From: JANQIV01 sp050117315
Lineage (GTDB): Bacteria > Bacteroidota > Ignavibacteria > Ignavibacteriales > Melioribacteraceae
DNA length: 40,290 nucleotides
Direction of reading: 5' to 3'
NCBI GenBank assembly: GCA_050117315.1
Contig: JASFMY010000050.1
Coordinates: forward strand, 1 to 40,290
Part shown: piece by piece, positions 1 to 8,643 of the stretch
Position numbering within the stretch: position 1 is the first letter of the stretch
Layout: each line of letters opens with the position of its first letter
Program-made: the position numbers and the translations under genes
Notes under the pieces: generated by a model
The model's input: the letters and a program-made list of their open reading frames with translations, nothing else
What the model was told of the DNA's origin: nothing
The model's database searches: none

Positions 1-93
1 GCTGTATTAGGTTTTTTTGAAAACTCAGAAAAATTCAGAGATGAAATAAGGCAATTTGTTGGAACTAAACTCCATCTTTTAGTCCCTGGGTAA
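1..93 (+). CDS. C-terminal end of an unidentified protein (5' end outside window)
   Basis: Frame 1 is open from the first base to a TAA at 91-93 and gives 30 residues ending DEIRQFVGTKLHLLVPG. The mix of charged and hydrophobic residues looks like a true protein end, but it is too short to assign a family. The stop codon forms the first three bases of a short sequence (91-128) that recurs near 17.5 kb in the opposite orientation. Confidence 0.5.
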   Translation, partial: AVLGFFENSEKFRDEIRQFVGTKLHLLVPG

Positions 94-128
94 TTTTTCC
101 TCAATTCCATTTCGGAATGTGTATATAG
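91..128 (+). repeat. Dispersed short repeat, copy 1
   Basis: The core CCATTTCGGAATGTGTATA is nearly identical (one mismatch) to the reverse complement of part of 17508-17544. Both copies also begin with TAATTTT followed by a CC-rich stretch. Copy 1 overlaps a stop codon, so the element may mark transcript ends. Its nature is unknown. Confidence 0.4.
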
Positions 129-221
129 CGAAATCAGCCTACTGATTTATCATTTTAATTTATTTTTGTTTTTCTACAAAAATAATTATTTTTGTACGCT
201 AAAATATAAAGGAGTTTTAAG

Positions 222-386
222 ATGGCTAAACAACAATCATTTGGCGATAAAGTAAAAGGAAAGAAAAAGGATTCTGGAATTACAGTTAAATTTGTAAAAA
301 CTGTTAAAGGCGATAAAGGCGCATATAAATTCCAGGAAAAATATGTGAAGTTAGACGATATCAACAAAGTTACAACATTAAAATAA
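222..386 (+). CDS. Small basic protein, 54 aa, function unknown
   Basis: The ATG at 222 is preceded by a good ribosome binding site (AAAGGAG at 208-214) and the frame runs 54 codons to TAA. The first 16 residues are very lysine-rich (MAKQQSFGDKVKGKKKDSG), followed by VKFVKTVKGDKGAYKFQEKYV, which should form short beta strands. The pattern VKxVKxxKGAYxFxEKxV loosely recalls the small DUF4295 proteins of Bacteroidota, but that comparison is from memory and weak. Size and charge would suit a nucleic-acid or ribosome-associated protein, which is inference only. It lies about 195 bp ahead of the radical SAM gene and is probably transcribed on its own. Confidence 0.65.
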   Translation: MAKQQSFGDKVKGKKKDSGITVKFVKTVKGDKGAYKFQEKYVKLDDINKVTTLK

Positions 387-581
387 ATAAGATATTTAAT
401 ATTTTTTTTAAATTACCCGCCTGTACTTGATTAATATAATAATTTTGTTATTTTGTAATCGCTGCGCAATTTTATAATGCAATTAACAATCTGCACTATC
501 AAAAATAAGTGTCATAAATAAGTCACTCATAATAGATAAGCGTTTTACTAAAGAAGGTGCTTGGAAAAGAAAGGATAAATC

Positions 582-1925
582 ATGATTCAACAAAGAAAAA
601 TGTATTTTTACGGGTTAAAGGATATTGACAAAATTCCCCAGCTTCAAAACTTATCGGAAACGGAAAGATTTGCAATAAAGGTAACGGCACATATCCTTCC
701 CTTTAGAACAAATAATTACCTTGTTGAAGATTTAATTGACTGGAACAAAGTTCCGGACGACCCGATTTTCCAGCTTACTTTTATGCAGAAAGAAATGATA
801 TCCGACGAACATTTTAATAAAATGGCCGACGCTTTAAAAAAAGAATTGCCGCATGAAGATATTAAAAAAATTGCTAATGAAATCAGGTATGAGCTGAACC
901 CTCACCCGGCTGGGCAAATGACTGCCAATATTCCTTTGATGGATGATGAACCGGTTAGCGGAGTTCAGCATAAGTACCGCGAAACTTGTTTGGTTTTTCC
1001 GTCAAGCGGACAAACCTGTCATGCATACTGCACATTCTGTTTTAGATGGGCTCAATTTGTTGGAATGAGTGATTTAAAATTTGCAACAGATGAATCGAAA
1101 AGATTTCAAATGTATTTAATGAATAATAAACAAATAAGTGATGTGCTTTTTACCGGCGGCGACCCGATGGTAATGACACTTCAAAAATTGAAACTGTATA
1201 TTGAACCGTTGCTCCAGCCGGAGTTTGACCATATAAGAAACATTAGAATAGGTACAAAATCTATCTCATACTGGCCATATAAATATGTCACGGATAAAGA
1301 CGCAGATGGTGTAATTGAGTTATTCGAAAAAATTATTCAATCGGGTAAACATTTAGCAATAATGGGACATTACAATCACTGGGTTGAACTTTCAACAGAG
1401 ATCGCACATGAAGCGATTAGAAGAATAAGAAATACCGGCGCTGAAATAAGAACTCAATCACCGCTTGTTAAACATGTAAATGATAGTTCGGATGTTTGGG
1501 CAAGATTATGGAAAGATCAGGTTAAGTTAGGCTGCATCCCTTATTATTTTTTCGTGGAAAGGGATACAGGCGCAAAAAGATATTTTGCAATACCGCTTTC
1601 AAAAGCTTTTAAAATTTTTAGAGGTGCTTATATACAGGTATCCGGCCTGGCAAGAACAGTAAAAGGTCCTTCAATGTCCGCGACTCCGGGCAAGGTAACC
1701 ATAGAAGGAATTACGGAAATAAACGGTGAAAAAGTTTTTGTGCTTAACTTTTTACAGGGAAGAAATCCCGAATGGGTTAAAAGACCTTTCTTTGCAAAGT
1801 ATGATGAAACCTCAACATGGCTTGATGAATTAACACCTGCATTCGGACAAGAAAGATTTTTCTTTGAAAATGAATTGGATAGAATCTTTCACGAACGTTA
1901 CATTGAGTTGGCGGAGGTGTTTTAA
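582..1925 (+). CDS. KamA-family radical SAM protein (lysine 2,3-aminomutase-like)
   Basis: The 447-residue protein has the radical SAM cluster motif CxxxCxxC at C146, C150 and C153 (CHAYCTFCF) and the SAM-contacting TGGDP at 191-195. KamA enzymes use a [4Fe-4S] cluster, SAM and PLP to migrate an amino group from the alpha to the beta carbon. The PLP-lysine region, normally PGGGGK, reads SATPGK here, leaving K371 as the likely Schiff-base lysine. Two aspartates that hold the substrate side-chain amine in clostridial lysine 2,3-aminomutase appear replaced: the first lies in a FVERD context near 324-328, the second by serine near 364-366. The family is clear, but the substrate may not be lysine. 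The ATG at 582 follows AAAGGA at a good distance. No lysine-fermentation genes lie nearby. Confidence 0.85.
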   Translation: MIQQRKMYFYGLKDIDKIPQLQNLSETERFAIKVTAHILPFRTNNYLVEDLIDWNKVPDDPIFQLTFMQKEMISDEHFNKMADALKKELPHEDIKKIANEIRYELNPHPAGQMTANIPLMDDEPVSGVQHKYRETCLVFPSSGQTCHAYCTFCFRWAQFVGMSDLKFATDESKRFQMYLMNNKQISDVLFTGGDPMVMTLQKLKLYIEPLLQPEFDHIRNIRIGTKSISYWPYKYVTDKDADGVIELFEKIIQSGKHLAIMGHYNHWVELSTEIAHEAIRRIRNTGAEIRTQSPLVKHVNDSSDVWARLWKDQVKLGCIPYYFFVERDTGAKRYFAIPLSKAFKIFRGAYIQVSGLARTVKGPSMSATPGKVTIEGITEINGEKVFVLNFLQGRNPEWVKRPFFAKYDETSTWLDELTPAFGQERFFFENELDRIFHERYIELAEVF

Positions 1926-2096
1926 AAATCTCTTTATTACCTTCACATCTATTTGATTAATATTTAATATTGTATTAATTTAAATCACACCAATTGTGAA
2001 ACATACTTCTCAACTTATCCTTCTTCTTATAATAGTTGCATCCTGTTAAAACATTTTTCCTTTTCCTGATTTTAATAATAAATAACGGAGGTTCAA

Positions 2097-2540
2097 ATGG
2101 AAGATCATCAAGCACTATCAGATTCTGCTAAAAAAATGGGTTCCGGTTCCGAATTTCACCTGCTGACTAAGACGGCAAGAATTAAAAACGGGATAGGCAG
2201 AACTCCCGAAGATATTTTAGGCTGGGATTTCCAAGTAAGAGATGATAACGGAGTTTGTTACGAATATTATGCTGCACAACATCCGCTAATTGGAATGACA
2301 CAGCCTCAACCAATTCCGTGCCCGCTTGGAATTAGAGTAATTAACAATTACGAAGTTAAGTTTCAGCAAGCCATCGAAAAAATGAATCAAATTAATTGCG
2401 GAGATGCTTTTGTAGAAATGAGTTTATACTGGCCTTTAACCCCGGCATGCAAAGAACCTGAATGGCATATAAGAACAAATCTCGGAAGTGAAATTGTAAT
2501 TTTAGCTGACTCCGGTGCAGAGCATTGTTTGTCGTACTAG
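2097..2540 (+). CDS. Hypothetical protein, 147 aa
   Basis: A strong ribosome binding site (ACGGAGG at 2085-2091) sits 5 bases before the ATG, and the codon choice resembles that of its neighbours, so the gene is real. The product is soluble, with no signal peptide or membrane segment. It has a Trp- and Pro-rich middle (DILGWDFQVRDDNG, QPQPIPCPLG) and four cysteines (C48 region, PCPLG, INCGD, PACKE). I recognise no domain. The gene runs toward nfu and ends before a bidirectional terminator, so it appears to be transcribed alone. Confidence 0.75.
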   Translation: MEDHQALSDSAKKMGSGSEFHLLTKTARIKNGIGRTPEDILGWDFQVRDDNGVCYEYYAAQHPLIGMTQPQPIPCPLGIRVINNYEVKFQQAIEKMNQINCGDAFVEMSLYWPLTPACKEPEWHIRTNLGSEIVILADSGAEHCLSY

Positions 2541-2567
2541 CGTGAGATATTAGATGCTATCTCAAAT

Positions 2568-2594
2568 GTAACTCAGATTTCTAATCTGAGTTAC
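2568..2594. repeat. Perfect inverted repeat, 12-bp arms
   Basis: GTAACTCAGATT at 2568-2579 pairs perfectly with AATCTGAGTTAC at 2583-2594 across a 3-base loop. No T-run follows on the plus strand, so it is not a classical terminator. A smaller stem (GAGATA/TATCTC, 2544-2562) lies just upstream. It may be a REP-like dispersed palindrome or an mRNA 3'-end stabiliser. Confidence 0.55.
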
Positions 2595-2708
2595 GGATCA
2601 TTAGAATAAAAGTTATTTTTTAATACTTAACGTGAGATAAAGACAAAATAATTCATTGTGAGACAGCCTCTAGTTTTAGAAAAGTCGGGGACCTAATATC
2701 GAGTAAAT

Positions 2709-2743
2709 AAAACCCCCGAAATCTTCGGGGTTTCGGGGGTTTT
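2709..2743. terminator. Bidirectional intrinsic terminator
   Basis: AAAACCCCCGAAA (2709-2721) and TTTCGGGGGTTTT (2731-2743) are exact inverted arms. The GC-rich stem is flanked by A4 and T4, so it can act on both strands. It sits between the convergent 147-aa gene (+) and nfu (-). A second weak hairpin, AAAACAGA/TCTGTTTT, follows at 2745-2762. Confidence 0.8.
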
Positions 2744-2807
2744 GAAAACAGATGTCTGTTTTTCCAACAAACTAAGCAATCCATCTAAACGGCTGTTAAT
2801 ATTTTAA

Positions 2808-3353
2808 TTATGCAGATATAACTTCTATAGAAGGGTTAACTTCTCTTTTTAGTAAATTCTCTATTGCAACTAAAGTGCCTCTTATTGCACTTGGACAGCT
2901 TCCGCAGGCACCGTGGTATCTAATGCTTAATGTATAACCGTTCAATTCAATCACTTCCAAACCACCACCGTCTCCGGCTAATGCAGGCCTAACACGCTGA
3001 TCCAAAATATCGTTTATTTGCCTAAGCAATACGTTTTCTTCTTCAGAATTCATTTGGGGCAATTCCTGCTCTTCCGGAATAGTAGTTTTATCAAAACTCT
3101 TTAAGAAATTTATAAACCCTTTTTGAATTTGTCCCCAGCTCACCTCGGGTTTCTTTTCGATTGTAATAAACCTGTCCATGTAAAAAACAGAAACAACACC
3201 TTCAATTTCAAAAACTCCTTTTGCCAAAGGATCGTTTTCAGCGGCTGTTATGTCGGGATAGTTTCTGGTTTCTCTTTTTAATAATCTTTCGTTCAAGACA
3301 AATTTCAAAGCCTGTGGATTCGGAGTCAAATCAACGTCCTGTACTATTAACAT
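2808..3353 (-). CDS. nfu: Nfu-type iron-sulfur cluster scaffold/carrier
   Basis: The 181-residue protein has two parts. Residues 1-90 match the Nfu N-terminal domain (TPNPQALKFVLN followed by NDPLAKGVFEIEGVVSVFY). Residues about 105-180 form the NifU C-terminal domain (RPALAGDGGGLEVIEL, then YHGACGSCPSAIRGT). C150 and C153 form the CxxC that binds a transferable [4Fe-4S] cluster between two subunits. Proteins of this build deliver clusters to enzymes such as aconitase and the Fe-S subunits of respiratory complexes. An AAAGGAG site precedes the start. It reads away from the genes at 3.4-5.8 kb with a 112-bp gap and is probably its own transcript. Confidence 0.92.
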   Translation of the reverse strand: MLIVQDVDLTPNPQALKFVLNERLLKRETRNYPDITAAENDPLAKGVFEIEGVVSVFYMDRFITIEKKPEVSWGQIQKGFINFLKSFDKTTIPEEQELPQMNSEEENVLLRQINDILDQRVRPALAGDGGGLEVIELNGYTLSIRYHGACGSCPSAIRGTLVAIENLLKREVNPSIEVISA

Positions 3354-3465
3354 TATATTCTCCTTTCAATATTTATTACAAAACCAAATTGAACAAAAAG
3401 TAGTTCAAAAAGAATAATGCAACAGTTATTTTTACTCTAAATTAATATAAATTTTGTCAAAAATC

Positions 3466-4140
3466 TCATCTATTGTCTATCAGTAGAACAAACTCTCCTT
3501 TTAGTTTCTTTTGCTCACAAATTCTTAAAATATTACCAACATTTCCGCGAAAATATTGTTCACCTTCCATTGTAATTTTGTAGGCTAAAACTATATGCTG
3601 GTTACTACCAAAGTGTTTTTGAATATCTTTCAACAGTCTAATTAACCTGTAAGGAGTGTCAAGTAAAACAATTAATTCTTTTTTTTGTTTTAAATCAAGA
3701 AGCTCTTTTCGTCTTATATCTTTTTTGGGAGACAGCCATCCGTAGTAATAAAACTTTTCTATATCCAATCCGCTCATTGTTAAAGCGGGAAGCAGCGAAT
3801 TAACACCCGGTACGGGAATAATTTCTATTTTCCGAACAATACATTCCTCAACCAATATGTGCCCGGGATCTGAAAACAAAGGCGTTCCGCAATCTGAAAT
3901 TAATGCCGCATGTTTCCCGGCCTCAAGCAAAGGAATGATTTCTTTAACAGATTCTTCTTCGTTGTGTTCATTAAGTGAAAGTAATTCTTTTTCAATTTGG
4001 TGATGTGATAGTAACCGGCGGGCTTGCTTAAACTCTTCGCAGATAATAAAATCAACCGACCGGAGAACTTTTAATGCTCTTAAAGTTATGTCCTCATAGT
4101 TCCCGATCGGTGTTGAAATGAGATATAATTTGGCATTCAT
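3466..4140 (-). CDS. rsmI: RsmI-like tetrapyrrole-methylase-fold methyltransferase
   Basis: The 224-residue protein has the order of motifs of the family that 2'-O-methylates C1402 of 16S rRNA: STPIGNYEDITLRALKVL at the N-terminus, a LNEHNE segment, ISDCGTPLFSDPG and a VPGVNSLLPAL SAM-site loop. Several normally conserved segments differ. The usual AEDTRHT is CEEFKQA, SDAGTP is SDCGTP, and PGPSA is PGVNS. It could be a true but diverged RsmI or a paralogue with another target, so the symbol is tentative. Its ATG directly follows the TAA of proS (TAAATG), which implies translational coupling to that gene. Confidence 0.75.
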   Translation of the reverse strand: MNAKLYLISTPIGNYEDITLRALKVLRSVDFIICEEFKQARRLLSHHQIEKELLSLNEHNEEESVKEIIPLLEAGKHAALISDCGTPLFSDPGHILVEECIVRKIEIIPVPGVNSLLPALTMSGLDIEKFYYYGWLSPKKDIRRKELLDLKQKKELIVLLDTPYRLIRLLKDIQKHFGSNQHIVLAYKITMEGEQYFRGNVGNILRICEQKKLKGEFVLLIDNR

Positions 4141-5832
4141 TTATGAAAAAATTTCTAAGAGTTTCTCTTTCAGCTCATCTATACCAACAACAAATCTTTC
4201 TCCGCTTTTCCTTAATTTAATTTCAACTTTATTTTCTTTCAAGTTTCTTTCACCTGCAATTATCTGAACCGGCATTCCAAGTAAATCGGCATCATTAAAC
4301 TTTATGCCTGCAGTCGCGTCAATTCTGTCATCATAAAGAACATCATAGCCTAAGCTTTGCAAAGTTTCGTATATATCTTCACACTTTCTGCTTAATTCTT
4401 CTTTCTTAAGATTCAATCCCATCAAATGGATATGATAAGGCGCTAAATGCGTTCCCCATATAATTCCGTTTTCATCATGGTTCTGCTCAATGTAACAGGC
4501 AAGTATTCTTTCGATACCTATTCCGTAACTTCCCATTATTATTGGTTTTTCTTCGCCGTTTTCGTCTGTAAAATTAACGCCGAGAGCTTCGGAATATTTT
4601 GTGCCGAGTTTAAAAATATGTCCGAGTTCAATTGCTTTGAATACTTCCAAAGTCCCTTTGCCGTCAATAGTTTTTTCACCCGATTTTACAAAACGTAAAT
4701 CAAAATATTCCAGTTCAGGCACATCTCTTTCCAGGTCTATTCCGCCAATGTGATAGTCATTTTTATTTGCACCGCTGTATAAATTTTTTCCGCCTTTCAA
4801 TCTTAAGTCGGCAATAATTTTATGTTTAAACCCAACCGGGCCGATAGAACCGGCATCTGCTCCGGTTATTTCTTTTAATTCTTCTTCGTGTGCAGGCCGT
4901 ATCGTGCCGCCCAATGCTTTAACAAGTTTTTCTTCGTTTACCTCTTCGTTGCCGAGTATTAAAACAAGCACAGGTTTTTCTTCATTATGAATATAAACCC
5001 GAGACTTTGCCGTTTCGGTTTCATCTATTTTTAGAAATTCGCAAAGTTCATCAATAGACTTTACATCCGGAGTGTGAATTTCATAAACTTCTTTTTCTTC
5101 CTCTTTCCATTTAATAGGCTCAGGAATTGACTGCGCAACTTCAACATTTGCAGCATAACCGGTATCTTCGCAGTAAGCAATGTTATCTTCCCCGGCATCG
5201 GATTTCACCATAAACTCTTCGGACTTGCTGCCTCCCATAGCGCCGCTTGCAGCACCTACAACAAAATATTTAATTCCGCACCTGTCAAATATTTTTCTGT
5301 ATGCTCCGTCGTGTTTTGCATAACCTTCATCCAGCCCTTCCTGGGTAGCATCAAGCGTATATGCATCTTTCATTAAAAACTGTCTTCCGCGGATAACACC
5401 GCTTCTGGGTCTTGGTTCGTTTCTAAATTTGGTTTGTATCTGGTACCATATCTGCGGCAGATCTTTATAAGATTTTACAACACCTTTAGCATGATAAGCA
5501 ACAATCTCTTCGTGGGTCGGGGCTAAGACGTAATCCCTATTTTTAACATGAAACAATATATCGCCGAACGCTTCTACCCTTCCTGTTTGTTCCCAAATCT
5601 CTTTCTGGTTAAGTGCGGGAAAATGAAACTCCTGTCCGCCGATTGCATTCATTTCTTCACGGACAATTTCAACTACCTTCTGCAAAACTTTATAACCAAG
5701 CGGCAGAAACGAATAAATGCCGGCAGAAAGCTGTCTTATCATCCCGGTTCTAATCATTAAAATATGGCTTGTAATCACTGCATCAGCAGGAATTTCTTTA
5801 AGAGTAGGAACAAAATTCTTTGATAATCTCAT
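4141..5832 (-). CDS. proS: Prolyl-tRNA synthetase, bacterial type with editing insertion
   Basis: The 563-residue protein is the full length of bacterial ProS and charges tRNA-Pro. The class II motifs are visible: motif 1 around 40-90 ending in QTGRVEAFG, motif 2 at 136-160 (FRNEPRPRSGVIRGRQF) and motif 3 (GSYGIGIERIL) near 440. The long insertion between motifs 2 and 3, with its KxxxxxHIGG-type editing-domain region, removes mischarged alanine in this subtype. The C-terminal 100 residues form the anticodon-binding domain (YDVLYDDRIDATAGIKFNDA). It is the first gene of a two-gene unit with the rsmI-like gene. Confidence 0.96.
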   Translation of the reverse strand: MRLSKNFVPTLKEIPADAVITSHILMIRTGMIRQLSAGIYSFLPLGYKVLQKVVEIVREEMNAIGGQEFHFPALNQKEIWEQTGRVEAFGDILFHVKNRDYVLAPTHEEIVAYHAKGVVKSYKDLPQIWYQIQTKFRNEPRPRSGVIRGRQFLMKDAYTLDATQEGLDEGYAKHDGAYRKIFDRCGIKYFVVGAASGAMGGSKSEEFMVKSDAGEDNIAYCEDTGYAANVEVAQSIPEPIKWKEEEKEVYEIHTPDVKSIDELCEFLKIDETETAKSRVYIHNEEKPVLVLILGNEEVNEEKLVKALGGTIRPAHEEELKEITGADAGSIGPVGFKHKIIADLRLKGGKNLYSGANKNDYHIGGIDLERDVPELEYFDLRFVKSGEKTIDGKGTLEVFKAIELGHIFKLGTKYSEALGVNFTDENGEEKPIIMGSYGIGIERILACYIEQNHDENGIIWGTHLAPYHIHLMGLNLKKEELSRKCEDIYETLQSLGYDVLYDDRIDATAGIKFNDADLLGMPVQIIAGERNLKENKVEIKLRKSGERFVVGIDELKEKLLEIFS

Positions 5833-5914
5833 AATCCGCTTCTATTTTTAAATGAAATGCAAAAATAAGAAATGAGGCTGCTAAATAAAAATCATTTCTA
5901 TGACAACTGATCTT

Positions 5915-7017
5915 CTAAATCACAGTTCTTTTTTCTTCCACCCACTGCTTAAAAAAAGGATCATCAATTTCATAGCCCGATTTTAACTTAACTACTAACC
6001 CGTTTTGTCCCAACTTCCTAAGGCTACTAAATACGGTGCTTGAGGCACCTGTCTCAAATCGTTTTAGAAATTCATTTGACAATGGTGACAGCTCCGATGT
6101 CGACATACCAATAAGTATTTTCTTAGCCGTTTTGTTGAGCGTATTCCATAACCGTTCGTAATCTATGTCGTGTATCCGTACCAACTCCTTTTCCGCTTTA
6201 GAAACCGCATCTGCTACATTAGGATTTTTATTCATTATCTCCCATGCTGTAAAAGCAAGTTGTTGAGTGTAATACGGATGAGCATTTGTAATTTTCAATA
6301 TCTTATCTGCTATGTTTTCATGGTCTTTTGTTAGCGGTTGAAAATTATTCGAAAGAAATTTATGAAATTCACCCCAAGGTATTTTATCAAGTGGGAACAA
6401 ATACGCAAAATGATAGAAAGGTGATTTTTTCTTCTCAAATATTTCTTTAATTAGTGACTCTTGACTTCCCAGAAAAAAATAATTGATATTTTTATGGTAC
6501 TGCATTATCGAACGAAGAATACTATCCATATTTTGTCCGATATTTTTTATTTCCTGAAATTCATCAAACACAACAATCGGTCTGGATTTATTATGCCCCA
6601 GTTTTTCAATTAAATTCAGGACATCTTCAATTGCCGTTTTTTGTGAGGCGTCCGACTGTAGTTTATACGAAATATCCATTTGGTTTGTTAAGGGGTTTAC
6701 TTCTACCACCGGAGCTATTTTAAAATTTTTTATAAAACTTTGAATTCTTTGTAGCGAAAACCGATTATAAATCCTCTTTAAAAGCTGGGAAGCAAAATCT
6801 GACTGGCTTGTTATCATCTGTAAGTCCAGCATAATTAAAGGACGTTTTAGATTTTTACAACCTTATTAATTAGACTCGTTTTACCGTACCTACGTGGACT
6901 AATAATTACAAGATTATTAGCGCTGTTTAAAATTGATTTTACATTACGAATTTCGTCCACTCTGTTTGTAAAATAAGGTTCTTCTACAACGCTCCCAAAT
7001 CTAAACGGATTTCTCAC
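5915..7017 (-). pseudogene. Archaeal-type ATPase (ATPase_2 family) with a one-base frameshift
   Basis: The minus strand from GTG at 7017 reads RNPFRFGSVVEEPYF, then ISPRRYGKTSLINKVVK (Walker A, GxxxxGKT type), and hits a stop after KVVKI. One base added to the A5 run at 6852-6856 restores KNLKRPLIMLDLQ and joins the 305-codon downstream frame. That frame carries Walker B (IVVFDEFQEI), a sensor-like FFLGSQ and a winged-helix-like C-terminus. Total length is 1103 bp, exactly one short of 368 codons. In-frame TAA immediately before the GTG fixes the start. The loss may be real decay or a homopolymer read error. Members are MoxR-like or STAND-like ATPases of unknown, often defence-related or mobile, context. 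Confidence 0.8.
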
Positions 7018-7165
7018 TTAGTATTCCGATTTTTTTCGAAAAAAAAAACAAAATTATTTTTCTTTTGGAAAAAGGGGGAATCTTCCTTTTTACCAGCGGA
7101 AATCACTCACTGAGAAACAATTACATGGGAAATAATGTATTGGATTTACTCAAACTTTAATTCGT

Positions 7166-7185
7166 ATTCAAAAATCATTTTGAAT
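7166..7185 (-). terminator. Possible AT-rich terminator hairpin after trkH
   Basis: ATTCAAAA (7166-7173) and TTTTGAAT (7178-7185) are exact inverted arms with a 4-base loop, 16 bp beyond the trkH stop. An overlapping palindrome GAATAGCTATTC follows at 7182-7193. The stem has little GC, so termination is uncertain. Confidence 0.35.
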
Positions 7186-7200
7186 AGCTATTCGAACTTT

Positions 7201-8640
7201 CTATTTCCAAAATGCGGGCAGAAATATCATAATCAATCCATAAATTTCCAGCCTGCCGGCAAGCATGGCTATGCTTAAGACCCATTTCCCGGTTTCGGGA
7301 ATTTGGGAATAATTAGCAAGCGACCCGACTTTTGATAAACCCGGTCCTACATTGCCCATCATTGCAATAGTACCGGAAAAAGCGGATAACAAATCTACAT
7401 CCATTAAACTCAATAAAGCTGTTGCAAACAAGGCTACAATAAAATAGAGTACTACATAGTTGAACGCACTGTTAACCGATTCTTCTTCTATACTTTCTTT
7501 ATCAAGTGAAATCCTGAAAACCGCATTGGGGTAGACAAATTTGTAAATTTTCCTTTTTACTCCCTTTAAAATAACAAGAATCCTGTCTGCTTTAATGCCG
7601 CCCGATGTTGATCCCGCACAGGCGCATTGAAGCGTTACCAGCATAATCAGCAACTGCGATAAGCCCGGCCATATTGAGGAATCTGCATTGGCAAACCCGG
7701 TTGAAGTTCCTATAGACAATACCTGGAAAGAAGCATATCTTAATGAGAAACTTAAATCGTAATATCCTTTGAAATAAATATTTATCGTTACAAGAATTAT
7801 TACAAGCACATTTACAAGCGCATAATATTTGAAGACAGAAGAAAATCTTAATCTTTTAATATTTCCCGTAACCACTGAAAAAAGCAGAGCAAAATTCATC
7901 CCAGATAAAAACATGAAAATCATAATAATAATTTCTATACTTAAATTATCAAAAGCTGCTATGCTGCTGTTTTTTGTTGAAAATCCGCCTGTAGCAACTG
8001 TAGCAAAAGTATGGTTTATTGCATCAAATAAACTCATCCCTGCAAGCTTAAGTGCAATTGTTTCAATAAGAGTAATTCCGAGATAAACAGTTACAAGCAC
8101 GTTCACAGCATTTTTGGCTCTCATTCTAAATTGCCGCTGCGCAGGTGACGACATTTCCGCACGGTACAAAACGGCGCCCGTCATCCCCATTGAAGGTAGT
8201 ACCGACAACACAAAAATTATTATACCTATACCGCCTATCCAGTGAGTAGAAGACCGCCAGAATAACAATCCCATAGGTATAGCTTCAATATTGTTTATAA
8301 CAGACGCCCCGGTTGTTGTGAAACCCGAGACACTCTCGAACCATGCATTTGTTATGCTGAATTCCCCGCCCCACATAATATAGGGAACCGTCCCGAGCAA
8401 ACATGTAACCAACCAGCTAAACACTACTATCGAGAGTCCCTCTTTGTTTGAGATATCTTCAATCGGCGGAATAAATATAATCGGGAAAATCCCAAACATC
8501 GCTGCTATTACGGCGGAGTAAAGCAGCGGGAATAAAGCCGAATCATTGTTAAAAAAAGAAATTAAAGCGGAGATTAAAAGAAAAACCGAATTGAATAATA
8601 AAATAATCCCGCTGTACCTTATAATTACATACGGTCTCAT
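7201..8640 (-). CDS. trkH: TrkH/KtrB-type potassium uptake channel subunit
   Basis: The 479-residue membrane protein shows all four pore-loop repeats of the K+ transporter superfamily: SGFTTTGAS around G111, ATVATGGFST at 214-222, SIGTSTGFA around 309-317 and GNVGPG around 429-434. The stretch WRSSTHWIGGIGI at 128-140 is characteristic of TrkH. It imports K+ and in known systems is gated by a cytoplasmic TrkA or KtrA ring, which is not encoded in this window. Its ATG lies directly behind two TAA stops of the upstream sensor gene (GGATAATAAATG), so the two are co-translated. The AGGA in that junction may be its ribosome binding site. Confidence 0.93.
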   Translation of the reverse strand: MRPYVIIRYSGIILLFNSVFLLISALISFFNNDSALFPLLYSAVIAAMFGIFPIIFIPPIEDISNKEGLSIVVFSWLVTCLLGTVPYIMWGGEFSITNAWFESVSGFTTTGASVINNIEAIPMGLLFWRSSTHWIGGIGIIIFVLSVLPSMGMTGAVLYRAEMSSPAQRQFRMRAKNAVNVLVTVYLGITLIETIALKLAGMSLFDAINHTFATVATGGFSTKNSSIAAFDNLSIEIIIMIFMFLSGMNFALLFSVVTGNIKRLRFSSVFKYYALVNVLVIILVTINIYFKGYYDLSFSLRYASFQVLSIGTSTGFANADSSIWPGLSQLLIMLVTLQCACAGSTSGGIKADRILVILKGVKRKIYKFVYPNAVFRISLDKESIEEESVNSAFNYVVLYFIVALFATALLSLMDVDLLSAFSGTIAMMGNVGPGLSKVGSLANYSQIPETGKWVLSIAMLAGRLEIYGLIMIFLPAFWK

Positions 8641-8643
8641 TTA

